This document shows positions 8,015-15,708 of a DNA stretch of 16,782 nucleotides, one piece after another. The DNA is from Paraglaciecola arctica (GTDB taxonomy: Bacteria; Pseudomonadota; Gammaproteobacteria; Enterobacterales; Alteromonadaceae): the NCBI GenBank assembly GCA_003232445.1, contig QIJM01000625.1:1-16782 (forward strand), given 5' to 3'. A program made the translations under genes and the position numbers. Each line of letters opens with the position of its first letter. The first letter of the stretch is position 1. A model generated the notes under the pieces. The model searched no databases, had not been told where the DNA came from, and saw only the letters and a program-made list of their open reading frames with translations.

Positions 8015-9202
8015 CTAAAACACCTTACATACCAGGCCTTTCAAATAAAACCCTTCTGGATAGTTACTCCCAACAGGGTGATCGGCGGCTTGGCCTAATC
8101 TTTCGATAATTTGTACTGTCCTGCCCGCATCTAAGGCGGCGTCTGCGACTACTTTCTGAAACAAATCAAAAGACAATAAACCTGAGCAACTAAAAGTACA
8201 TAAAATGCCGCCCGGCTGCATAATTTGCATGGCTAACATATTGATGTCTTTATAACCGCGACAGGCTCGTACTAACGATGCTTTAGAATCGACAAACTTG
8301 GGCGGATCAAGAATGATTTGCTCAAAATGTCTACCTGCTTGTTTAAAGTCGCGTAACGCTTGGAACACATCTGCGTTTATAAACTCACATTTATTTGTAT
8401 CTAAATCATTTATCTCAATATTTCTTTTCGCGGTGGTTAAGGCTAAGTCTGATACATCTATACTGGTCACCGACTTGGCACCACTAGCCAAAGCATAACT
8501 GCCAAAGGTACCGGTGTAACAAAAACAATTCAGTAAGGTTTTATCCTTTACGTATTTTGCCGCAATAGCGCGATTGTCTCTTTGATCGAGATAAAAACCG
8601 GTTTTATGTCCGGCTTTAACGTTAACAATGATTTTTACGCCGTTTTCCTCAATCACTACTTCTTCAGGCACGTCACCATGTAATATCTGAGTAATTTGTT
8701 CTAAGCCTTCTTTTTTTCGGACTGCCACGTCACTACGTTCATAAATAGAACACTTTGGAAATTCTTTCTTTAATGCCCAAACAATTTTGTCGCGGTGTTT
8801 TTCAGCTCCGGCTGACAACAACTGACAAACCAACACATCAGCATATCTATCAATAGTGACACCCGGCAGTCCGTCTGATTCGGCAGCGATAAGTCGATAA
8901 CCGGTTAATCCATGACGTGCAATTAAATCTTCTCGTGACGCTTGAGCCGTGGCTATACGCCTTTGAAAGAAACCATTGTCGATACTTTCATCTTGTTTAA
9001 ATGTCCAAATTCGAACTTGAATTTGCGACTCTGGCGACCAAGCCCCTCGGCCTAAAAACGCACCATCATGGGATAACACATCTACGGTGTCTCCCATGTT
9101 GGTTCTGCCTATGGTTTTCTCTATCGCGCGAGAAAATATCCAAGGATGTTTACGTAATAAAGACTTTTCACGACCAGGCTGCAAAATAACGCTAGATGGC
9201 AT
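8015..9202 (-). CDS. rlmI: 23S rRNA (cytosine-1962-C5)-methyltransferase RlmI
   Basis: RlmI methylates C1962 of 23S rRNA using S-adenosylmethionine. The protein has 395 residues (E. coli 396) and aligns end to end. The N-terminal PUA domain begins with GREKSLLRKHPWIFS (10-24). The central part has SDGLPGVTIDRY (109-120) and GHKTGFYLDQRDNR (198-211). The Rossmann-fold SAM site is LNCFCYTGTFG (224-234), motif IV is DPPKFV (299-304), and the catalytic cysteine is C339 in TFSCSG. The start is ATG 9202, which matches the family's N-terminus although no strong Shine-Dalgarno precedes it. It is a single gene, convergent with the PilZ gene and divergent from the ureide cluster across a 358-bp gap. 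It looks intact and ordinary. Confidence 0.96.
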   Translation of the reverse strand: MPSSVILQPGREKSLLRKHPWIFSRAIEKTIGRTNMGDTVDVLSHDGAFLGRGAWSPESQIQVRIWTFKQDESIDNGFFQRRIATAQASREDLIARHGLTGYRLIAAESDGLPGVTIDRYADVLVCQLLSAGAEKHRDKIVWALKKEFPKCSIYERSDVAVRKKEGLEQITQILHGDVPEEVVIEENGVKIIVNVKAGHKTGFYLDQRDNRAIAAKYVKDKTLLNCFCYTGTFGSYALASGAKSVTSIDVSDLALTTAKRNIEINDLDTNKCEFINADVFQALRDFKQAGRHFEQIILDPPKFVDSKASLVRACRGYKDINMLAMQIMQPGGILCTFSCSGLLSFDLFQKVVADAALDAGRTVQIIERLGQAADHPVGSNYPEGFYLKGLVCKVF

Positions 9203-9344
9203 AGGATAACTTTTATAAAAAATTTGGCGTGATTGTACATGAGGGTAAGGCTTTGCTAAACAGAATTTCCGGTTCGAAAATAATTTAAAGCCAAAACAGT
9301 ATCAATCAACCTATGCACTGCTTTTTTATTCCATTACAATAATT

Positions 9345-9364
9345 ACCTGACTGTTGTGTCAGGT
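9345..9364. promoter_or_regulatory. Perfect inverted repeat, candidate operator of the ureide operon
   Basis: ACCTGAC-N6-GTCAGGT is a perfect 7-base inverted repeat with a 6-base centre. It begins 5 bases after a plus-strand TACAAT (-10-like) at 9335-9340, so it would cover the transcription start, a classic repressor position. It could instead form a 7-bp hairpin followed by a U-rich stretch, that is, a weak terminator or attenuator in the leader. The regulator is not encoded in the window. Confidence 0.4.
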
Positions 9365-9406
9365 TTCTTGCAAAGAAAGCTTGTTACAACTTCCCCTTTT
9401 GCTATA

Positions 9407-9534
9407 TATACCCAAAATCATTGGAACTGTATGGCGGCGGCAAACGAATGAGACCCCATGAGCTTAGTCCGCTAAGTGATTGGGGCGAATGAGTGCAGCC
9501 AACAAACAGGCAGTTTCAAGGAATTGAAGACCAT
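9407..9534. repeat. ERIC-like (intergenic repeat unit) imperfect palindrome
   Basis: The block begins TATACCCAAAAT and is about 127 bp long, the standard ERIC length. It keeps recognisable ERIC pieces: GGCGGCAAACGA (9435-9446), GAGCTTA (9460-9466), TAAGTGATTGGGG (9473-9485) and GCAGCCAAC (9495-9503). Its core folds as CCCCA / TGGGG around CTTAG-tccg-CTAAG, and the outer arms TTGGAACTG and CAGTTTCAA also pair with one mismatch. ERIC elements are non-coding and probably spread passively (MITE-like). The right end lies about 27 bases before the allantoicase ATG, so it would be transcribed as a long leader hairpin. Confidence 0.7.
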
Positions 9535-9560
9535 CACGTTGGCAAGATAGGAAATTTTAA

Positions 9561-10610
9561 ATGATTGAGAATACCCAAAAGCAAAACAAACTTGCTGACA
9601 AAGGTGCTGAGCTAGAGTTGAAGTTAAAAACCTATTTTATTGATTTAGCCAGCGAACGTGTTGGCGGTGAAACGTTGTCTTGCAGTGATGATTTTTTTGC
9701 TGAAATGGAAAACCTGCTTAAATCTGGCCGTGGCATTTTTATTGATGATAAATACACTGAACGTGGTAAATGGATGGACGGTTGGGAGTCTCGCCGCAGT
9801 TATGGTAGAGACAATGGCCGTGAATTCGATTGGTGTATTATTCGCCTTGGTATCAGTGGTGTAATACGTGGGTTTGATATCGATACAAACTATTTCCGTG
9901 GTAATGCACCGCAAACTGTTTCAATTGAAGCTTGTGTCAGTGCCCAGCAGCCAAATGAAGATACTGTTTGGCATTCAGTGTTAGCTGAGAGTGAAGTGGC
10001 AGCCCATAGTCAAAATATATTCGAAATTTCTAATTCTCAGACGTGGACCCATGTACGGCTGAATATGTTCCCAGATGGTGGTATAGCGCGTTTACGCGTT
10101 TACGGCGAAGCAGATGTAAACTGGGATGACTTTGTTGACGGCGAACTGATTGATTTAGCATCCATTAAAAACGGTGCAAAAGCTTTGTTAGTGAGTGATA
10201 TGTTTTTTAGCGATAAAAATAATTTAATCATGCCTGGGCGTGGCAAAGACATGGGCGATGGGTGGGAAACCAAACGTCGTCGTGATCCTGGTCCAGATTG
10301 GTCAATTGTTAAATTAGCGGCACCAGGTAGTGTTGAGAAAGTCATCGTAGATACTTGTCACTTTAAAGGTAACTTCCCAGACACCTTTAAACTTGAAGGC
10401 ATTAACACCGATAGTGACGATTTTAACGATGCTAATGCACAGTTAGATTGGCAACCGATTATTCCTCAAACTAAGTTGTATGCACATCGCGAGCACCTAT
10501 TTATTAATGAAATAGCGACTGGCGAATTACAACAATTTAGCCACGTTAAATTAAGTATTTACCCAGATGGCGGTATTTCTAGAATGCGCGTATTGGGTAA
10601 ACGTAAGTAA
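9561..10610 (+). CDS. alc: Allantoicase (allantoate amidinohydrolase)
   Basis: Allantoicase (EC 3.5.3.4) hydrolyses allantoate to ureidoglycolate and urea in the cytoplasm. The 349-residue protein shows the family's duplicated architecture: repeat one at about 28-183 and repeat two at about 197-347. Each repeat has the same landmarks: SCSDDFFAEMENLL (40-53) against LVSDMFFSDKNNLI (210-223), DGWESRR (73-79) against DGWETKR (233-239), DTNYFRGN (108-115) against DTCHFKGN (264-271), and FPDGGIARLRV (170-180) against YPDGGISRMRV (334-344). The start ATG 9561 has AGGA 8 bases upstream. It is the first gene of a likely operon with ureidoglycolate lyase 29 bp downstream. A perfect inverted repeat and an ERIC-like element sit in front of it and may shape its expression. 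Confidence 0.95.
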   Translation: MIENTQKQNKLADKGAELELKLKTYFIDLASERVGGETLSCSDDFFAEMENLLKSGRGIFIDDKYTERGKWMDGWESRRSYGRDNGREFDWCIIRLGISGVIRGFDIDTNYFRGNAPQTVSIEACVSAQQPNEDTVWHSVLAESEVAAHSQNIFEISNSQTWTHVRLNMFPDGGIARLRVYGEADVNWDDFVDGELIDLASIKNGAKALLVSDMFFSDKNNLIMPGRGKDMGDGWETKRRRDPGPDWSIVKLAAPGSVEKVIVDTCHFKGNFPDTFKLEGINTDSDDFNDANAQLDWQPIIPQTKLYAHREHLFINEIATGELQQFSHVKLSIYPDGGISRMRVLGKRK

Positions 10611-10639
10611 CGCTTAATTTCAATTGGGATAATAGCTTG

Positions 10640-11143
10640 ATGACAAATAACAAACAGATAATACCTAAAATACTGACGCGCGAAAATTTTGCACAGTTTG
10701 GTGATGTGATAGAGGTGAATGATAAAGCCAAAAATTTCAGTATTAACCATGGGTTTACCCAGCGTTACCATGATTTAGCCCAAGTGGATGTAACTGAAGA
10801 AAACGGCCGTACCTTGATTAATATTTTTCGCTCAACACCACTTGAGCAGCCTGTGAGTATTAAGGTGATGGAGCGTCACCCATTATCTAGCCAAGCATTT
10901 ATTCCTATGGGGCAACAATCTTATTTAGTGGTAGTTGCGCCTAAAGGTGAATTAGATATTACAAAAATTGAAGTATTCTTGGCTTCATCAAACCAAGGGG
11001 TGAATTATCATAAAGGCACTTGGCATCACTACTGTCTGGCGTTACACCAAGTCAGTGATTTTATAGTGGTTGATCGCGGTGGAGTGGGAGATAACTGCGA
11101 CGTGATTAATTTGGACGGTTTACTTGTCATAGCCCAGAGCTAA
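10640..11143 (+). CDS. allA: Ureidoglycolate lyase
   Basis: AllA (EC 4.3.2.3) cleaves ureidoglycolate to glyoxylate and urea, the step right after allantoicase. The protein has 167 residues (E. coli about 160) and a cupin-like beta-barrel pattern. Family motifs visible are the N-terminal FAQFGDVIE (18-26), MERHPLSSQAFIPM (77-90), VNYHKGTWHH (121-130), which carries metal-site and active-site histidines, and FIVVDRGG (141-148). The start is ATG 10640; a TTG lies directly before it at 10637 but is less likely. A weak GGGA lies about 10 bases upstream. It follows allantoicase by 29 bp and precedes malate synthase G, whose substrate is its product. Closely related ureidoglycolate hydrolases exist, but the sequence reads as AllA. 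Confidence 0.93.
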   Translation: MTNNKQIIPKILTRENFAQFGDVIEVNDKAKNFSINHGFTQRYHDLAQVDVTEENGRTLINIFRSTPLEQPVSIKVMERHPLSSQAFIPMGQQSYLVVVAPKGELDITKIEVFLASSNQGVNYHKGTWHHYCLALHQVSDFIVVDRGGVGDNCDVINLDGLLVIAQS

Positions 11144-11192
11144 GGTAAACAGCAAAAGTTAACGCCAACAGAATAAAGCCACATCTAGCGGG

Positions 11193-13391
11193 CTGAGTAA
11201 ACGAATTAATGAACATGGCTATAAAATTGCCGATTGTATTCACAGCCTAGTCAACAATGACGTGCTTCCTGGTTTGCATATTAACCAGCAAGACTTTTGG
11301 CAAGCAGTGGCTGATGTACTTAATGAGTTTATTCCTAGAAACAAAGCACTGTTAGCTACCCGAGACCTGCTGCAATCAAAAATCGACATTTGGCATTTAG
11401 ATGATCTGAACAGACCTTTTTCACAACAAAAATATCAACAATTTCTGCATGAGATTGGCTATTTGGTACCTGAACAAGGTGATTTTCAAATTACCACTGA
11501 AAATGTTGACCCTGAAGTCGCTTTGATCGCGGGGCCTCAGTTAGTTGTGCCATTAATGAATGCTCGGTTTGCGCTGAATGCCGCCAACGCTAGATGGGGC
11601 AGTTTGTATGATGCGCTTTATGGCTCTGATGTAATTGTCGATGATCCAGACAGTGAAAAGGCAACGGGTGGATACGACCCTATTCGTGGTCAAAAAGTGC
11701 AAACATTTGCTCGTAATTTTCTGGACGGATCCCTGCCATTAGCCCAAGGCAGTCATCATGATGTAGTCAAATATAAAATTGATAAGCAACAGCTTATTAT
11801 TGAATTAAATACAGGCAGCCTGGTTAATTTAAAGGACATTAGTCAGTTTGTTGGATTTAATGGTTCAGTAGAAACACCCAGCGCTATTTTGTGCATTCAT
11901 AATGGATTGCATATTGAAATCCAAATTGATGAAAATAATTTAATTGGTCAGACAGACGCAGCGGGGGTAAAAGACGTCGTTTTAGAATCAGCTTTGAGCA
12001 CCATACAAGATTGTGAAGACTCCATTACGGCTGTTGATGCGGCAGATAAAACCGTCGTATATGCTAATTGGTTAGGACTGATGAAAGGGGATTTGGCTGA
12101 AACCATTAGCAAAGGTGGTAAACAAATCACCAGAACCCTTAATCCAGATAGAACATACTTAACGTCTGTTGGTGAAGCCATGAGTTTGCCTGGGCGAAGC
12201 TTACAGTTTATCCGTAATGTAGGTCATTTAATGACAACTGACGCTATATTAACGGCAAACAATGAAGAAGTACCAGAAGGCATTGTTGATGCCCTGATAA
12301 CATCCTTGATTGCCCTACATGATTTAAATGGTTCATCCAAGTATGTGAACTCAAAACATGGCAGCATCTATATTGTTAAACCTAAAATGCACGGGCCTGA
12401 AGAAGTGCAATTTACCAATGAATTGTTTAGCCGAATAGAAACAAATCTAGGCCTTGCACAAAATACTATCAAGATGGGTATCATGGATGAAGAGCGCAGA
12501 ACTTCAGTCAATCTAAAAGAATGTATACGAGCAGCAAGTGCTCGTGTGGCCTTTATTAATACTGGGTTTTTAGATAGAACTGGCGATGAAATTCATACCA
12601 GCATGTTAGCAGGGCCGATGGTTCGTAAAGAACTAATGAAAAATGAAAAATGGATTTCAGCCTATGAAAACAGAAACGTGGTGATTGGTTTGAAAGCAGG
12701 CCTAAAAGGTAAAGCGCAAATCGGTAAAGGCATGTGGGCCACGCCCGATGAAATGGCTGCCATGCTTAAGACCAAAATAGGCCATCCAAAATCAGGCGCG
12801 TCATGTGCGTGGGTGCCTTCACCCACAGCGGCTACGTTACATGTGATGCATTACCATCAAGTCAGTGTTTCAGACGTACAACAGCAAATGTTGACTGCGG
12901 CTAATTTGAGCGAAGATAATTCTCAACTTAATGCGTTGTTAACTATTCCGTTACTAGGCAATCCAGCCAATTTGTCTAAGCAGGAGCGACAAGACGAGCT
13001 GGATAATAATGTTCAAGGGTTACTGGGTTATGTCGTTCGTTGGGTTAATCAGGGAGTAGGGTGTTCTAAAGTGCCTGATATCAATAACGTAGGGCGCATG
13101 GAAGACAGAGCAACTTTACGTATTTCCAGCCAACATATCTGCAACTGGTTGCATCATGATTTATTGAGCGCTGATCAAGTGATGCAAACGCTAAAACGCA
13201 TGGCTGTTGTGGTGGATACTCAGAATGAGCAGGACAGCTCTTATATTGCAATGGCGCCTAACTTTGATACCAGTTTAGCTTTTCAGGCGGCGGTTGACCT
13301 TATTTTTAAAGGTAAAGAGCAGCCAAGTGGTTACACCGAACCTTTGTTGCATAAAAAGCGCAGTGAACTGAAGCACAGTCTAGCTAACTAA
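11193..13391 (+). CDS. glcB: Malate synthase G with no ordinary start codon
   Basis: Malate synthase G (EC 2.3.3.9) condenses glyoxylate and acetyl-CoA to malate and CoA. Full-length similarity to the 723-residue E. coli enzyme is evident: AGPQLVVPLMNARFALNAANARWGS, the catalytic segment FIRNVGHLMT, the magnesium-binding glutamate in GIMDEERRTS, the aspartate in TGFLDRTGDE, AWVPSPTAATLH, and the catalytic-base aspartate in MEDRATLRISSQH. The first ordinary start codon is GTG 11262, but the frame upstream still reads as family sequence (INEHGYKI, then SLVNNDVLPG, against FVDEEVLPG in E. coli). A CTG at 11193 sits exactly where Met1 of the E. coli protein aligns and gives 732 residues. From the in-frame stop at 11160 to 11262 there is no ATG, GTG or TTG. 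I chose 11193 by homology; initiation is uncertain. A C-terminal GYTEPLLH marks an intact 3' end. Confidence 0.9.
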   Translation: MSKRINEHGYKIADCIHSLVNNDVLPGLHINQQDFWQAVADVLNEFIPRNKALLATRDLLQSKIDIWHLDDLNRPFSQQKYQQFLHEIGYLVPEQGDFQITTENVDPEVALIAGPQLVVPLMNARFALNAANARWGSLYDALYGSDVIVDDPDSEKATGGYDPIRGQKVQTFARNFLDGSLPLAQGSHHDVVKYKIDKQQLIIELNTGSLVNLKDISQFVGFNGSVETPSAILCIHNGLHIEIQIDENNLIGQTDAAGVKDVVLESALSTIQDCEDSITAVDAADKTVVYANWLGLMKGDLAETISKGGKQITRTLNPDRTYLTSVGEAMSLPGRSLQFIRNVGHLMTTDAILTANNEEVPEGIVDALITSLIALHDLNGSSKYVNSKHGSIYIVKPKMHGPEEVQFTNELFSRIETNLGLAQNTIKMGIMDEERRTSVNLKECIRAASARVAFINTGFLDRTGDEIHTSMLAGPMVRKELMKNEKWISAYENRNVVIGLKAGLKGKAQIGKGMWATPDEMAAMLKTKIGHPKSGASCAWVPSPTAATLHVMHYHQVSVSDVQQQMLTAANLSEDNSQLNALLTIPLLGNPANLSKQERQDELDNNVQGLLGYVVRWVNQGVGCSKVPDINNVGRMEDRATLRISSQHICNWLHHDLLSADQVMQTLKRMAVVVDTQNEQDSSYIAMAPNFDTSLAFQAAVDLIFKGKEQPSGYTEPLLHKKRSELKHSLAN

Positions 13392-13424
13392 CGCCAAAGA
13401 TTATCATGCTAAAAGGCCTTAAAA

Positions 13425-14069
13425 TTGATTGAACACGTACAACAATATTGGTTAGAGTTTTTGACCATAGCCGGTGTGCACTTGTTGGCTGTTGCTAGTC
13501 CCGGGCCAGACTTTGCCATAGTATTAAAACACAGTATTAGCTTTGGTCGCAGAGCTGCCATCCTTACCAGTATTGGTGTTGGGGTAGGCATTTTAGTCCA
13601 TGTAGCCTATTCGTTATTAGGTCTTGGTATTCTGATAAAAACAACACCGGTGCTTTTTCAAGTCTTTAGTTATGTTGCTGCGGCGTATTTGCTGTATTTA
13701 GGCTGGGGAGCGATAAGAAGCCCTGCGCCTAAGATCCTAGATAATGTTGAGGTTGAAAAAACGGTTCAACTTATTTCTGACAACAAAGCCTTTATGGTCG
13801 GGTTTTTAACGAATGGTCTTAATCCTAAAGCCACGCTGTTCTTTTTATCGGTATTTGCCGTAGCAGTATCACCCGATACCCCTCATGCAATTAAGCTTGG
13901 ATATGGTTTATATTTGGCTATTGCTACCGGCATTTGGTTTTGTGTACTGTCATTGTTTTTAAGTGCTAAAAAAGTGACGCAATTTATTGGTAAAAAAGGT
14001 TATTGGTTTGATAGAATTATGGGAGTTGTATTGATTTTGTTGGCGATAAAACTGGTTATACCTGTATAG
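13425..14069 (+). CDS. LysE/RhtB-family amino acid exporter
   Basis: A 214-residue inner-membrane protein of the LysE/RhtB family, whose members export amino acids such as lysine, homoserine or threonine. The signature ASPGPDFAIVLKHSISFGRRAA lies near residues 24-45, split over the first membrane segment and loop, and the conserved NPKATLFF motif is in the second half (about residue 128). About six hydrophobic segments are visible, ending with GVVLILLAIKLVIPV. The start is TTG 13425, with AAGG at 13413-13416 spaced 8 bases; no ATG would keep the N-terminal segment. It starts 33 bp after malate synthase G, so it may be co-transcribed with the ureide genes, though it has no obvious role in that pathway. 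The substrate cannot be assigned. Confidence 0.9.
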   Translation: MIEHVQQYWLEFLTIAGVHLLAVASPGPDFAIVLKHSISFGRRAAILTSIGVGVGILVHVAYSLLGLGILIKTTPVLFQVFSYVAAAYLLYLGWGAIRSPAPKILDNVEVEKTVQLISDNKAFMVGFLTNGLNPKATLFFLSVFAVAVSPDTPHAIKLGYGLYLAIATGIWFCVLSLFLSAKKVTQFIGKKGYWFDRIMGVVLILLAIKLVIPV

Positions 14070-14117
14070 TGCGCTGCTATTGAATAACAGGATCTGTTTA
14101 GGTGAATAGGAATATAA

Positions 14118-14885
14118 GTGGAAGAACAAAAACAGTTTGAAATACAGGGCGGCAGCCTAGAGAAGTCTCTAAATGGTGAAACCCCATTAGATTTAAAAGC
14201 GCTTGCTAAAGAGGCATGGGATTTATCAAAAAACACTAAGACAGCTGTTTTACATGGCGTTTTATTGTTATTTTTTATCGCCATTGTATTTGCTTGGGTG
14301 TTGCAATCAATCTTTGGCATAACCGACTTAAGTATTGTCCCTCCGCGCATGATGATTTCACTAAAAGTCGCAGGCATTATTGTCACTACACCCATAATCG
14401 CCACAATGTTTTTGTTAGGTATTTCACATAGTGTTGGGATTAAACCAAGGTTTTTATCCATTCTAAAAAACGTAATGGGCTCTGTTTTAGTCATTTTGCT
14501 GGCGCTGCTATTAGCTGCGATGTCAGATGTAGGGTCTCTTCTTGGATCACAAGTTAGTGTTTTGTTAGGTGTGGCGGTGCTGTTTTATATAAACCTTGCT
14601 ACAGGTTTTTCAATCATGTTGTTGGTTGAGAAAAGGCTAGCCCCCAGCCAATGTGTAATTCAGTCATTCAAAGTGTTCCACAAATATTGGATGCCACTTT
14701 CGATTTTTTATATCGTTTATTACTGTTGTTTAATTTTAGGTGCTCTTTCTTTAGGTTTTGCGTATATCTGGATTATTCCCTTTTTTATTAATATGAAAGG
14801 TATCTTATATCGCGAATTATTTGGCGTTAAAGTGCGCAGTGTTAAAAATCAATCTAACTCAGATGAGACAGTATTTCATGCCTAA
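14118..14885 (+). CDS. Unrecognised polytopic inner-membrane protein
   Basis: I do not recognise a named family. The 255-residue protein has a charged cytoplasmic-looking N-terminus of about 40 residues, then roughly five or six hydrophobic segments: about 44-68, 82-103, 116-136, 142-168, and a pair at about 190-230 (LSIFYIVYYCCLILGALSLGF and a following IWIIPFF stretch). It ends with a short polar tail after KGILYRELFG. The arrangement resembles small conserved membrane proteins of gammaproteobacteria with no known function. GTG 14118 is a well supported start, with AGGAA at 14108-14112 and a 5-base spacer. Its last 8 bases overlap the start of the next gene, so translation is probably coupled and the two proteins may work together at the envelope. 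Confidence 0.75.
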   Translation: MEEQKQFEIQGGSLEKSLNGETPLDLKALAKEAWDLSKNTKTAVLHGVLLLFFIAIVFAWVLQSIFGITDLSIVPPRMMISLKVAGIIVTTPIIATMFLLGISHSVGIKPRFLSILKNVMGSVLVILLALLLAAMSDVGSLLGSQVSVLLGVAVLFYINLATGFSIMLLVEKRLAPSQCVIQSFKVFHKYWMPLSIFYIVYYCCLILGALSLGFAYIWIIPFFINMKGILYRELFGVKVRSVKNQSNSDETVFHA

Positions 14886-15708
14886 TTTAGTTAAAGCATC
14901 TGTTGTTACTATTACCTTTGTTTTTGGCATAATATTTTTAATCGTTTTTATTCAGCAATTTAGCATTAAAGATGATGATCCAGAGGTTATTATCAGTCTG
15001 GAGAACTTACATGTAACTCCTCTTGAAAGCAGTAAAGAACCCGTACCTAAGTTTGCTTCCTATACAGATATCAAAGAAAAAAAACGTGCATTTTTTGCTT
15101 ATTTATTACCAGAAATTAGACGCCAAAACAGTATTGTCGAAAAAGAACGTGAAATGGTATTTTCATTACTAAAAGTCCATTCAGAAAATCAGCAACTTAA
15201 TCAGCACGAGTTAGCGGTTTTTGAGATGTTAAAACAAAAATATAGACTCAATATTGTAAAACACGTGGCAATGGAAGATACCCTAGCGCAATTAATCATC
15301 AGAGTTGACACTATTCCTGAACAACTCATTTTGGTTCAAGCGGCAAATGAGTCAGGTTGGGGCACGTCTAGGTTTGCTGTGCAGGGGTATAACTTTTTTG
15401 GACTTTGGTGTTTCAAAGAGGGCTGTGGTTTTGTACCAAGACAACGAAATGATGATGCCAAACATGAAGTCGCTAGGTTTAAGGATTTATCTCACTCAGT
15501 CATGACCTATATTCGCAATCTCAATCGTTTATATGCATATCAGGGGTTAAGGCAAATCAGGTTACAGCTAAGAAAAGATAATAAACCTGTCACGGCTAAA
15601 GCCCTATCTAAAGGCTTGATGAGTTATTCCGAACGGGGTCAGGACTATATTGACGAGTTACTAAGTATGTTAAGGGTAAATGAAAAGTATATGAAAGCAG
15701 CGCTTTGA
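14878..15708 (+). CDS. bax: Bax-like membrane-anchored glucosaminidase-domain protein
   Basis: A 276-residue protein with a single N-terminal membrane anchor (about residues 10-25, VTITFVFGIIFLIVFI), a linker, and a C-terminal glucosaminidase-type domain (PF01832) like E. coli Bax. The domain carries the active-site region AANESGWGTSRFA (155-167) with the likely catalytic glutamate E158, then YNFFGLWCF (171-179) and the CFKEGCG pair of cysteines, and SYSERGQDYIDEL near the end. Such proteins are expected to act on peptidoglycan in the periplasm; activity of Bax itself is not established. ATG 14878 overlaps the end of the upstream gene by 8 bases (ATGCCTAA); an in-frame ATG 14863 adds five residues and is also possible. 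Its stop overlaps the TTG start of the next gene. The symbol is by family resemblance. Confidence 0.85.
   Translation: MPNLVKASVVTITFVFGIIFLIVFIQQFSIKDDDPEVIISLENLHVTPLESSKEPVPKFASYTDIKEKKRAFFAYLLPEIRRQNSIVEKEREMVFSLLKVHSENQQLNQHELAVFEMLKQKYRLNIVKHVAMEDTLAQLIIRVDTIPEQLILVQAANESGWGTSRFAVQGYNFFGLWCFKEGCGFVPRQRNDDAKHEVARFKDLSHSVMTYIRNLNRLYAYQGLRQIRLQLRKDNKPVTAKALSKGLMSYSERGQDYIDELLSMLRVNEKYMKAAL

Larger units (their letters stand above)
9203..9560. other. 358-bp divergent intergenic region between rlmI and the ureide cluster
   Basis: No credible gene was found here. It holds the presumed promoters of rlmI (minus strand; TACAAT at 9238-9233 with a poor -35) and of the allantoicase operon (plus strand; TACAAT at 9335-9340, no good -35), a perfect inverted repeat at 9345-9364, an ERIC-like repeat at about 9407-9534, and the allantoicase ribosome-binding site AGGA at 9549-9552, spaced 8 bases from the ATG. 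Confidence 0.6.

Noticed and set aside
13406..13432. ATG 13406 mini-frame before the LysE gene as a leader peptide
   Set aside because: Only eight codons, out of frame with the exporter, no Shine-Dalgarno of its own and no run of regulatory codons; likely chance.
14000..14494. Minus-strand open frame of 164 codons
   Set aside because: It is antisense to the LysE exporter end and the membrane protein gene. The translation has no recognisable motif, and it is explained by the hydrophobic codon pattern of the plus-strand genes.
14821..14877. TTG 14821 as start of the Bax-like gene
   Set aside because: It would overlap the upstream gene by 65 bases with no Shine-Dalgarno. ATG 14878 gives the usual N-terminal membrane anchor and an 8-base coupling overlap.
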